6,574 nt of DNA from DAONLM01 sp035406685 (GCA_035406685.1 DAONLM010000169.1:1-6574); one strand, 5' to 3'. Counted from the stretch's first letter, positions 1 through 6,309 are shown. Program-made: numbers and translations. The notes: generated by a model from the letters alone, not told the origin.

Positions 1-96
1 AATAAAGTGGTTATAAGAAAAAATATTAAAATTATAGGTGGAAGTTGTGTTAAAATAGAATTACATAAAGTAAAAAAATTTGTTTATAAATATTAA
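1..96 (+). CDS. 3' end of an unidentified protein gene (partial)
   Basis: Reading from base 1, frame 1 stays open for 31 codons and ends at TAA (94-96); the other two plus-strand frames hit stops within the first 15 bases. The tail is basic and beta-like, with IIGGSCVKIELHKV followed by a Lys/Tyr-rich end, which looks like a real protein C-terminus. Thirty-one open codons can occur by chance in DNA this AT-rich, so support is moderate. I do not recognise the family. In some spirochaetes, as I recall, a stand-alone PASTA gene follows fmt (methionyl-tRNA formyltransferase), but this tail does not resemble the Fmt C-terminus I know, so no function is assigned. Confidence 0.42.
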   Translation, partial: NKVVIRKNIKIIGGSCVKIELHKVKKFVYKY

Positions 97-204
97 AATA
101 TAAATTTTGTTAAATTAGAATTATTTTTCACTATAAAGAAGCAACTCTAATTTTAAATATACCATTTTTTGAAAAAGAGAGATAAATGACTCTATTTTAC
201 TCTT

Positions 205-225
205 AAAGCCCTTGACAGGTTTTTT
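205..225 (+). terminator. weak candidate intrinsic terminator for the upstream gene
   Basis: AAAGCC (205-210) can pair with GGTTTT (218-223), giving six pairs including one G-U, around the seven-base loop CTTGACA. A T-run continues to 225. It lies 108 bases after the stop at 96. The stem is short and only two pairs are G-C, so this is a weak call. The loop contains the TTGACA that could instead be a promoter -35 box. Confidence 0.22.
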
Positions 226-238
226 AAAAAATGATAAT
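212..238 (+). promoter_or_regulatory. candidate upstream promoter (distal) for the PASTA gene
   Basis: A perfect TTGACA (212-217) is followed, after a short 15-base spacer, by GATAAT (233-238), which matches the -10 consensus at five of six positions. The spacer is shorter than the usual 17 and includes the self-complementary tract TTTTTTAAAAAA (220-231). Initiation would be near 245, leaving a leader of about 70 bases before the ATG at 318. The same bases can be read as a weak terminator, so confidence is low. Confidence 0.3.
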
Positions 239-266
239 CTAATTTCTTATATATAGTAGACTTTTT

Positions 267-297
267 TTGACAAAATCAAAAATTTTTGTGGCATAAT
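267..297 (+). promoter_or_regulatory. likely sigma-70-type promoter (proximal) of the PASTA gene
   Basis: A perfect -35 box TTGACA (267-272), inside a T-tract, is followed after 19 bases by CATAAT (292-297), five of six to consensus. TG at 289-290, one base before the -10, makes it an extended -10 element, which can compensate for the long spacer. Initiation about seven bases downstream would fall near 304, at the start of the ribosome-binding region AAGGTAGGA before the ATG at 318, so the leader would be only about 14 bases. The layout resembles the pnp promoter at 6152-6180. Confidence 0.55.
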
Positions 298-317
298 TTA
301 TTTAAGGTAGGATAAAT

Positions 318-1397
318 ATGGAAAAATTTAAGGAGATTTTAGAGAAAATAATTTCCACAATTATGATAACTCCTGATGACTCTGATACTGATAGAGCTAA
401 AAAAATTATGTGGTATGCATTCTTTGGTTCTATTATATTAATATTTGTGGTTTCCTGGTTAATCTTTGTTTTATTCACATTTACAACAGATATTGTAAAA
501 GTTCCAAATGTAGAAGGGGACTATCTATATAAAGCATTAGAAAAGATATCAGAAAAAAAACTTGTTTCTCAAGTTTCGCCAAAATATTCAAATACATATC
601 CAGAAGGAGTTGTTTTTGATCAATCACCTTCATCTGGTAGCTTGGTAAAAAGAGGAAGAACTGTTTTTTTAAGTGTCTCATTAGGAGAGCACAGTAAATC
701 ATTGCCAGATTTTAGAGGATATACTCTATTTGATTTAGCAGATTTTCTGGATAAGACATATATTAATACAAAAATACCATACACTTTTGAGACACCAATT
801 TATGAATTTAATGATACAGTAGAGAAAGGAAGAATTATAAAACAAGATCCCCCGGATGGGACACCATTAAGAGAAGTTAAAAAAGTAAAATTATGGATTT
901 CAAATGGCATAAAAGATCAAACAGAAAAAGTTTTGCCTAATTTTGTGGGTAAGAAATTTAATGAAATATCAAAAGAAATAGAAGAATTAGAAATTTTTTA
1001 TAATATTAATTTTACTATTGTTAATAAAAAAGATGAAGATATGTTAATCACAGCCCAATCAATTGGTGAAGGAGCATTAATTAGTGAAATTATTGAAGAG
1101 ACAAAGCCAGTTATTTTTTCTGTTAATATATATAAAGAAATTAATGGCGAAAAAATAGAGGGTTTTTTACCATTAACTCTTCCTAAGAAACCATTCCCAT
1201 TTAGGTTTGAGGCAAAAATTAAGACAATTAAAGATGCAAAAGAAAAAATATTGTTTAATATAAAGACAAAAGGTGGTGTGGAAATTCCAATCCCTTACTA
1301 TCAAAAAGATAATGGAACACTTTATATTTATTATAATAATAAACTAGAAAAAGAGATAATAATAAAAGATGCTATAAAAGAGATAGAAAATAAATAA
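318..1397 (+). CDS. membrane-anchored PASTA-domain protein, stand-alone (no kinase or PBP domain)
   Basis: This 359-residue protein has a short cytoplasmic N-terminus (1-30), basic just before one hydrophobic helix (about 31-54), then an extracytoplasmic part. Three PASTA-like units follow. Unit 1 spans about 55-114 (VPNVEG, then the SPSSGSLVKRG turn). Unit 2 spans about 119-188 (LPDFRGYT, then QDPPDGTPL). Unit 3, about 196-264, is more divergent (LPNFVGKKF, then AQSIGEGALI). Residues 265-359 form a non-PASTA, probably beta-rich tail. PASTA domains in Ser/Thr kinases and penicillin-binding proteins sense or bind peptidoglycan fragments. No kinase or transpeptidase domain is present, so an envelope-binding or scaffolding role is inferred. 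The ATG at 318 is supported by AAGGTAGGA just upstream and by two candidate promoters. A DUF2752 gene follows 51 bases downstream on the same strand. The family call is good; the function is uncertain. Confidence 0.88.
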   Translation: MEKFKEILEKIISTIMITPDDSDTDRAKKIMWYAFFGSIILIFVVSWLIFVLFTFTTDIVKVPNVEGDYLYKALEKISEKKLVSQVSPKYSNTYPEGVVFDQSPSSGSLVKRGRTVFLSVSLGEHSKSLPDFRGYTLFDLADFLDKTYINTKIPYTFETPIYEFNDTVEKGRIIKQDPPDGTPLREVKKVKLWISNGIKDQTEKVLPNFVGKKFNEISKEIEELEIFYNINFTIVNKKDEDMLITAQSIGEGALISEIIEETKPVIFSVNIYKEINGEKIEGFLPLTLPKKPFPFRFEAKIKTIKDAKEKILFNIKTKGGVEIPIPYYQKDNGTLYIYYNNKLEKEIIIKDAIKEIENK

Positions 1398-1448
1398 TAT
1401 TTTTTTAAAAAAGGCATATCTCTTGGAAAAATTTTTTAGTATATTTAG

Positions 1449-1952
1449 ATGAAAAAAGATTGTTTTATAACAAAAAGAGATATAAGATTTTTTATATTTA
1501 ATCATAATTTATTATGGGTATTAATTTCTATCTTTGTTTTAAGTTTTGGCTTATATTTTATCGGCGAAGATAATTTTTCTGTCTGTCCATTAATGAATAT
1601 TACTCATATCCCCTGTCCTTTATGTGGAATGTCGAGAGCATTTATAGAATTTTCTCATTTACATTTTTTTAACGCAATTAAATATAATATTTTGGTTATT
1701 TTTATTTTCCCTTTTTTTATTACTCTTTTTATAATTCAATTACTTCCTTTAAGTATAAAAAAGAAAGTTTATAAGTTATGTATAAAAAATATCAATATAA
1801 TAAGAATTGTCCTAATAATAACTATTTTTTTATTCATTTTTCACGGTATTATAAGAATAATAGATCATTTTACTAATATTTTTGGTTTTATGGATCTTAC
1901 GCCAAAAATAACAGTACTAAAGATTATAAAAAAGATACTTAGAATTTATTAA
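1449..1952 (+). CDS. DUF2752-family small membrane protein
   Basis: This 167-residue integral membrane protein carries the DUF2752 hallmark: CPLMNITHIPCPLCGMSRAF (46-65), matching the usual pattern CPxxxxTGxPCPxCGxTRA. Hydrophobic helices lie at about 20-38, 79-101 and 117-136. The positive-inside rule (KKD and KRDIR at the N-terminus, KKK at 104-106) puts the N-terminus and the 102-116 loop in the cytoplasm, so the cysteine motif (Cys46, Cys56, Cys59) would face outwards; this is a prediction. The family has no established biochemical role that I know of. Length is normal. The ATG at 1449 lacks a clear Shine-Dalgarno sequence, which suggests weak translation or dependence on the PASTA gene upstream. 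Its last 14 bases overlap the end of the converging glycosyltransferase gene. Confidence 0.85.
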   Translation: MKKDCFITKRDIRFFIFNHNLLWVLISIFVLSFGLYFIGEDNFSVCPLMNITHIPCPLCGMSRAFIEFSHLHFFNAIKYNILVIFIFPFFITLFIIQLLPLSIKKKVYKLCIKNINIIRIVLIITIFLFIFHGIIRIIDHFTNIFGFMDLTPKITVLKIIKKILRIY

Positions 1953-3084
1953 TAACAAACTCCATTGCTTTAGCAACATTAGCAGCAACATATTCTGGGG
2001 TTAAAGAGGATATTTTCTCTCTATTCTTCTTTCTTATAATATTAAGTTCTTCCTCTGTTAAAGTCATAATTTGAGATATTGCATTAATTATCTCATCCTC
2101 GCAATCTGGCCTAAAAGTAAAGCCATTTTCTGATCCAACTAATTCCTCTACTGCCTGACTATAAATACTTCCGAGTATGACAAGTCCACATGCCATTGCC
2201 TCATTAACAACCAATCCCCATTCATCAGAAAGAGTAGGGAAAACAAATATCCCACTCTCTTTGTAATAATTTATAACCTCTTCATAAGGGACAGACCCTA
2301 CAAATTTAACTGATATATTATCTGGAAATATAAAATTTTCGAGTTTTTCTCTTAATATCCCATCACCTACAATTAATAATTCAATATTTTTATCTCTATT
2401 ATTTATACCCCAGTTATTGAGAGCATTAAAGAATTGAAAAAGCCCTTTTCTCTCTATCAATTGACTAACTATAAGCATTCTTCTTGCCTGTTTACTATCT
2501 TTTTCCAATGGAAGTCCAAGCATCTTAGAAATATCTGTTGTATATGGTGTAAAAAATAATCTTTCATCAGAAACCCTGAATTTTTTTATATATCTTTTGC
2601 CACTATTACCATTCACAAGAATTGCATTAGCCTTTGGTATGAGCCATTTTCTTATTATATTCCTTAACAATCCTCTTCCTAATTCACTGTATTCTGATAG
2701 AGTTGCCCATAGTATATACTTTGTATTCTTATGGAATATTTTATATATCATTGATAAAATACTTCTTAATCCCATTTCTCCACTTATTATGATATCTGGT
2801 GAGTATTCTTCTAATTCTTTTATTGTATTGTATGGAATATGAATATAAATTTCATCAGTAAAACCATGAGGATGTTTATGAGTTCTATCAATTGTAATAC
2901 ATTTTTGTTTAAAAACATTTAGATCTTTGTATTCAACCTTCCAGTTTCTGTTTTTCTCCATATAAGTTGAGATAAATATCTTTAACTCTTTCACATATTT
3001 TGCTATCTCAGTATATAGAGGAATTCTATATGGTGGTATAAAATTTACGAGTAATGCAACCTTACAATCTTTTAAATTTTTCAT
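1939..3084 (-). CDS. GT-B fold glycosyltransferase, GT4-like (Glycos_transf_1)
   Basis: This 381-residue protein has two Rossmann-like halves. The N-terminal acceptor half has the motif NFIPPYRIPLY (14-24), common at the start of such enzymes, and SGEMG (101-105). The donor-nucleotide half has VSQLIERKG (206-214, Lys213 in the expected phosphate-contacting place), LLIVGDGILREKLE (237-250) and the signature EWGLVVNEAMACG (288-300). Glu288 and Glu295 form the E-x7-E pair of retaining GT4 enzymes. It should transfer a sugar from a nucleotide-sugar to an envelope glycan, lipid or protein; neither substrate can be read from sequence. There is no signal peptide or membrane helix. The ATG overlaps the ttcA stop as ATGA, implying translational coupling and the same transcript, with only a weak AAGAGAT ribosome site. 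The window shows no other cell-surface sugar genes, so its pathway is unknown. Confidence 0.9.
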   Translation of the reverse strand: MKNLKDCKVALLVNFIPPYRIPLYTEIAKYVKELKIFISTYMEKNRNWKVEYKDLNVFKQKCITIDRTHKHPHGFTDEIYIHIPYNTIKELEEYSPDIIISGEMGLRSILSMIYKIFHKNTKYILWATLSEYSELGRGLLRNIIRKWLIPKANAILVNGNSGKRYIKKFRVSDERLFFTPYTTDISKMLGLPLEKDSKQARRMLIVSQLIERKGLFQFFNALNNWGINNRDKNIELLIVGDGILREKLENFIFPDNISVKFVGSVPYEEVINYYKESGIFVFPTLSDEWGLVVNEAMACGLVILGSIYSQAVEELVGSENGFTFRPDCEDEIINAISQIMTLTEEELNIIRKKNREKISSLTPEYVAANVAKAMEFVINKF

Positions 3085-3860
3085 TTATTATCTCTTTTTA
3101 TTAAATTGGATAATTCTTGATTTATTCTTACGTCTAAGATTTTTTTTGTACTTATATTTGTCAATGAATGAAAAATATTGTCTTTTAGTCCCTTTATATC
3201 ATTTTTTTCAAATTCGAGTAAGAATTTTTTTATTTTTTTTCTTCTCATTGTATCTCTGTCGTGAAGAGGACAATAACAATGAGTAACTGGAAATTTATTC
3301 TGTAAAGCATAGGTTGTTGTTGTTGCCTCTGAAACATAAACAAGAGGTCTTATTACTTTAAATTTATGCTTTTTTGTGTCAAAGATTGGCAACATTGTTT
3401 CAATAATTCCATTATACATCATAGACATAAAAAAAGATTCTATAAAATCCTCTCTATGATGACCAAGTGCTATTTTATTACAATTGGTCTCTTCTGCTAC
3501 TCTATATAAGACTGATTTTCTTTGTCTTGCACAATGAAAACAGCCATCTTTAGCCTTTATGGGATTACAGAAGACATCTTTATATATATTACTATATTCT
3601 ATTCTATAATCATAGCTGTTAGTTTTAAGCCATTCTTCTATCTCTTTTGTATCAAAACCGGGAAATCCAGAGTGAACAATGCATACAAAAAGATCAAAAT
3701 TAACAGGAGCCTTTTTTCTCATAACATTAAGTGAGTGAAGAAGTGTAAAAGAATCTTTTCCACCAGAAAAGGCAATTAATATTTTATCATTATTTGATAT
3801 CATATTATAGTCATAAATTGCTCTTCCCAATCTTCTGAAAAGAGTCTCTCTAAATCCCAT
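3081..3860 (-). CDS. ttcA: TtcA-type tRNA 2-thiocytidine biosynthesis enzyme (PP-loop ATPase)
   Basis: This 259-residue protein has the PP-loop SGGKDS (32-37) that adenylates the target base, and the CFHC pair (Cys107, Cys110) followed by a basic RQRKSVLYR stretch. It also has ALGHHREDFIES (131-142) and IRPLVYVSE (170-178), all in TtcA order and spacing. TtcA uses a [4Fe-4S] cluster to put sulfur on C32 of certain tRNAs. The third cluster cysteine normally sits in a PCxxC motif; here the region reads HCYCPLHD (194-201), so either Cys195 or Cys197 must serve. Length is somewhat below E. coli TtcA. The ATG at 3860 has AGGA seven bases upstream. The gene lies 36 bases after a tRNA-Val gene and overlaps the glycosyltransferase start by four bases. 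A related PP-loop thiolase with another target base cannot be excluded. Confidence 0.85.
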   Translation of the reverse strand: MGFRETLFRRLGRAIYDYNMISNNDKILIAFSGGKDSFTLLHSLNVMRKKAPVNFDLFVCIVHSGFPGFDTKEIEEWLKTNSYDYRIEYSNIYKDVFCNPIKAKDGCFHCARQRKSVLYRVAEETNCNKIALGHHREDFIESFFMSMMYNGIIETMLPIFDTKKHKFKVIRPLVYVSEATTTTYALQNKFPVTHCYCPLHDRDTMRRKKIKKFLLEFEKNDIKGLKDNIFHSLTNISTKKILDVRINQELSNLIKRDNK

Positions 3861-3896
3861 AAAAAATCCTGAATTTTTGAAGAATTAATAAAAAAA

Positions 3897-3969
3897 TGGG
3901 CGGTAGAGGGATCGAACCTCTGACTTCTTGCACGTCAAGCAAGCGCTCTCCCAGCTGAGCTAACCGCCC
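3897..3969 (-). tRNA. tRNA-Val (anticodon GAC)
   Basis: Read on the minus strand, the gene folds completely. The acceptor stem GGGCGGT pairs perfectly with ACCGCCC. The D stem is GCTC/GAGC with loop AGCTGGGA, and the anticodon stem is CTTGC/GCAAG with loop TTGACGT. The variable loop is AAGTC, and the T stem AGAGG/CCTCT encloses TTCGATC. Loop positions 34-36 are GAC, which reads valine codons GUC and GUU. The discriminator base is A (complement of 3897), usual for tRNA-Val. CCA is not encoded; the next bases are T-rich, so the 3' end must be made by endonuclease cleavage plus CCA addition. Base 32 is U, so this tRNA is not itself a substrate for C32 thiolation by the neighbouring TtcA. Confidence 0.97.
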
Positions 3970-3980
3970 TTTTATTAGAT

Positions 3981-6098
3981 CTATTTTTTAGATTTTGTTT
4001 CGTCTAAAATCATAGAAAAATTTAGTCTTCCCTGATAATCAATTTCCAATAATTTAACATTTACTGTTTGCCCAACCTTTAAAACATCTTTTACAGATTT
4101 AATTCTATCTTTTGATATTTTTGATATATGAATAAGCCCTTCTTTGCCCGGAAAAATTTCCACAAACGCACCAAAATCCATTATTCTTGTTATTTTTCCA
4201 GAATAGATTTCTCCCTCTTTTGGATCGAAAGCAATTCTCATAATTTGCTTCTTTGCATTTTCAACTGCTGTTTTATTAACACCAGCAATAGTTACATTAC
4301 CAAAATCATCAATATTAATTTCAACATCATTATCTGCTATTAGTTGTTTTATAATTTTACCCCCAGGACCTATTATTTTCCCAACCATATCAACTGGAAT
4401 CTGAATAGTTTCTATGCGAGGAGCATACTCACTTATGTCTTTTCTATGCTCTGGAATAATAGAAAGCATTATATCAAGAATTTTATTTCTCGCCTCTTTT
4501 GCCTGTTTTAAAGTCTGTTTTATTATAGGAAAGGTTAACCCTTTTATCTTTGTATCCATCTGAATGGCTGTAATTGCATTTCGAGTTCCTGCTACTTTAA
4601 AATCCATATCCCCACCAAAATCTTCAAATCCTATTATGTCTGTTAGGGTAACAAAATGATTAATATCATTTTCATCTGTTATTAATCCTATAGAAATCCC
4701 GGCAACAGGTTCTTTAATAGGGACTCCACTTGCCATCAATGAGAGAGTTGATGCGCATGTTGATGCCATTGAAGAAGATCCATTCTGCCCCATAACTTCA
4801 GAGACAACCCTTATAACATATGGGAAAACCTGTTGATCTGGTATCACCGGAACAAGAGCCTTTTCTGCTAATGCTCCATGGCCTATCTCTCTTCTACCCG
4901 GACTTCCATATCTTCCACACTCACCAACTGAATAAGGCGGAGCATTATAATGGTGTATATATCTTTTTGTTGATTCCCCTTCAATAGATTCGAGAATCTG
5001 TTCATTACCCGGAGGACTCAATGTTAAAATGCTTAAGACTTGAGTCTCTCCTCTCATAAACATAGAACTACCATGAACTCTTGGAACTGGATTTATTGCT
5101 ATCTCTATCTCTCTTATCTCTTCTATCTGTCTTCCATCGACTCTTCTTTTATGTTTTAAAATATTCTCTCTTATACACTTTTTAAATATTTTATCAATTG
5201 TCTCGATTATATCTTTTGCTTTATATTTTTCTGTTAATTCCTGCTCAGTAAATGTTGCTAATACTGGCTCCTGAACAATTCTATTAAAATCTTTTTTTGT
5301 TATCTCTTTATTTGCAAGTTTTACATAAAAATCTTCTATTCTTTCAAGTGTTATATCTTTAATTCTATCGTAAATCTCTGGATTTATCTCTCTTTTATGG
5401 TATTCTATCTTTTTCTTGCCGAATTCATTCTGTAATTCTACTATTTTATCAGCAAGATCACCTAAATATTTAAAAGAATATTCAAATCCTTTTTCAATAA
5501 TCTCATCTGATACACATTGAGATGCGCATTCAATCATTATTATTCTTTCTCTATTCCCAGCCAGAACCAATTCAAAATCCTGCATTTCACACTCTTTATA
5601 AGTAGGATTTATAACAAACTTATCACCCACTTTACTAAGTCTCAATCCACCTAAGTTACAATCAAAAGGAATATCACTTACAGCAAGAGCGGCAATGCTT
5701 GCCGTTAATCCGAGCACATCATGGGGATTTGTTTTGTCTGTTGATAAAACATTTACTATTACTTGAACCTCTCTATAAAAATCTTTTGGGAACATTGGCC
5801 TTATAGATCTATCTATAAGCCTTGCCTTTAAAATTGCCTCATCAGAAGGTTTTCCTTCTCTTTTAGTAAATTTATTTGATTTTATCAGACCACCAGCATA
5901 TAAATTTTCATTGTATTCTACTGTAAGAGGGAAAAAATCAAGATCTGGATTTTCCTCTCCCATAACAACTATTGCCTGAACCATTGTCTCACCACAAGTT
6001 AAAACAACGCTTGAATTAGCCTGCAAAGCATATTGACCAATTTTGATAATTGCTTCTTTTTCGCCAATCATTATCTTTTTTTCTTTAACATTCAACAT
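3981..6098 (-). CDS. pnp: polynucleotide phosphorylase (polyribonucleotide nucleotidyltransferase)
   Basis: This full-length 705-residue PNPase degrades RNA 3' to 5' by phosphorolysis as a ring-shaped trimer, and can add 3' tails in reverse. It has a first RNase PH-like core (about 1-220, with FFPLTVEY and RLIDRSIRPMFP), a helical linker (about 230-310) and a second, catalytic RNase PH core (about 311-545). The catalytic core holds YNAPPYSVGECGRYGSPGRR (374-393), the phosphate-binding NGSSSMAS (429-436) and EDFGGDMDFKVAGT (482-495). Asp483, Asp489 and Lys491 align with the E. coli catalytic residues. A KH domain (about 553-615, GPGG at 567-570) and an S1 domain (about 618-690) follow. The ATG at 6098 has AGAGGT about ten bases upstream. 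It is led by a consensus promoter, and a tRNA-Val starts 11 bases after the stop. No rpsO, its frequent upstream partner, is adjacent. Confidence 0.98.
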   Translation of the reverse strand: MLNVKEKKIMIGEKEAIIKIGQYALQANSSVVLTCGETMVQAIVVMGEENPDLDFFPLTVEYNENLYAGGLIKSNKFTKREGKPSDEAILKARLIDRSIRPMFPKDFYREVQVIVNVLSTDKTNPHDVLGLTASIAALAVSDIPFDCNLGGLRLSKVGDKFVINPTYKECEMQDFELVLAGNRERIIMIECASQCVSDEIIEKGFEYSFKYLGDLADKIVELQNEFGKKKIEYHKREINPEIYDRIKDITLERIEDFYVKLANKEITKKDFNRIVQEPVLATFTEQELTEKYKAKDIIETIDKIFKKCIRENILKHKRRVDGRQIEEIREIEIAINPVPRVHGSSMFMRGETQVLSILTLSPPGNEQILESIEGESTKRYIHHYNAPPYSVGECGRYGSPGRREIGHGALAEKALVPVIPDQQVFPYVIRVVSEVMGQNGSSSMASTCASTLSLMASGVPIKEPVAGISIGLITDENDINHFVTLTDIIGFEDFGGDMDFKVAGTRNAITAIQMDTKIKGLTFPIIKQTLKQAKEARNKILDIMLSIIPEHRKDISEYAPRIETIQIPVDMVGKIIGPGGKIIKQLIADNDVEINIDDFGNVTIAGVNKTAVENAKKQIMRIAFDPKEGEIYSGKITRIMDFGAFVEIFPGKEGLIHISKISKDRIKSVKDVLKVGQTVNVKLLEIDYQGRLNFSMILDETKSKK

Positions 6099-6118
6099 TT
6101 TTCTGTTTACCTCTTTTA

Positions 6119-6132
6119 TTTAAATATTTAAA
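6119..6132. repeat. 14-base perfect palindrome in the pnp leader
   Basis: TTTAAATATTTAAA is a perfect inverted repeat centred at 6125/6126, between the predicted pnp transcription start (about 6145) and its ribosome-binding site (about 6107-6113). As RNA it would be an A-U-only hairpin, too weak to stand for the RNase III stem-loop known in the E. coli pnp leader. As DNA it could be a regulator site. In DNA this AT-rich it may also be chance. Confidence 0.3.
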
Positions 6133-6151
6133 CTCACTCTTTTAAGGTAAC

Positions 6152-6180
6152 ATTATATCAAAACAATTCTTTTTTGTCAA
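6152..6180 (-). promoter_or_regulatory. perfect-consensus sigma-70-type promoter of the pnp operon
   Basis: On the minus strand TTGACA (complement of 6175-6180) is followed by exactly 17 bases and then TATAAT (complement of 6152-6157). TG stands one base before the -10, so the extended -10 element is also present. All twelve hexamer positions match consensus and the spacer is optimal. Initiation is predicted near 6145, giving a leader of about 47 bases to the pnp ATG at 6098. This should be a strong housekeeping promoter, and no other good promoter is visible for the genes downstream. Confidence 0.85.
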
Positions 6181-6309
6181 AAAAAATTATATTCAGACAG
6201 AAATTCGGGTGTGAATTTATTTTTAGGTATTGAAAAAGATAGAATTAGCCTAAGGGTAATTTTTGAGTAATAAAGATAGAATGGCCAAATTTTAGACATT
6301 TCATTAATT
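6181..6309. other. AT-rich spacer between the right-edge frame and the pnp promoter
   Basis: No gene is visible on either strand; stops are frequent in all frames. It holds a short direct repeat, AAAGATAGAAT, at 6235-6245 and 6272-6282. It also holds an imperfect inverted repeat, ATTAGCC-TAA-GGGTAAT (6244-6260), followed by a T-run on the plus strand. On the minus strand that repeat is a poor terminator candidate for the right-edge frame. Neither is convincing as a functional element. Confidence 0.4.

Noticed and set aside
49..123. Near-identical 15-mers GTTAAAATAGAATTA (49-63) and GTTAAATTAGAATTA (109-123), exactly 60 bases apart
   Set aside because: The 60-base blocks around them do not align beyond this short A/T-only stretch, so it is not a tandem repeat; chance is likely in such AT-rich DNA.
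139..148. AAGCAACTCT, also present at 6523-6532 near the other window end
   Set aside because: A single ten-base match across 6.5 kb is expected by chance; flanking bases do not match, so there is no evidence of paired element ends or attachment sites.
1401..1412. TTTTTTAAAAAA after the PASTA stop as a terminator
   Set aside because: It has no G-C pairs and no room for a loop; the same 12-mer also occurs at 220-231 inside a promoter spacer, so it is just A/T tract.
2597..2842. Plus-strand open frame of about 81 codons inside the glycosyltransferase gene
   Set aside because: It is antisense to conserved glycosyltransferase sequence, has no ribosome site or recognisable domain, and is explained by the opposite-strand codons. 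The same holds for open frames at 481-702 (minus), 3522-3734 (plus) and 4128-4343 (plus).
3861..3896. T-run after the tRNA as an intrinsic terminator separating it from ttcA
   Set aside because: The T-run follows the acceptor stem directly, but the tRNA fold is not a simple terminator hairpin and ttcA has no promoter of its own in the gap; partial attenuation remains possible.
6107..6150. Possible pairing of TTACCT with AGGTAA that would hide the pnp ribosome-binding site
   Set aside because: The upstream half (6145-6150 on the minus strand) lies mostly before the predicted transcription start, so it would not be in the RNA.
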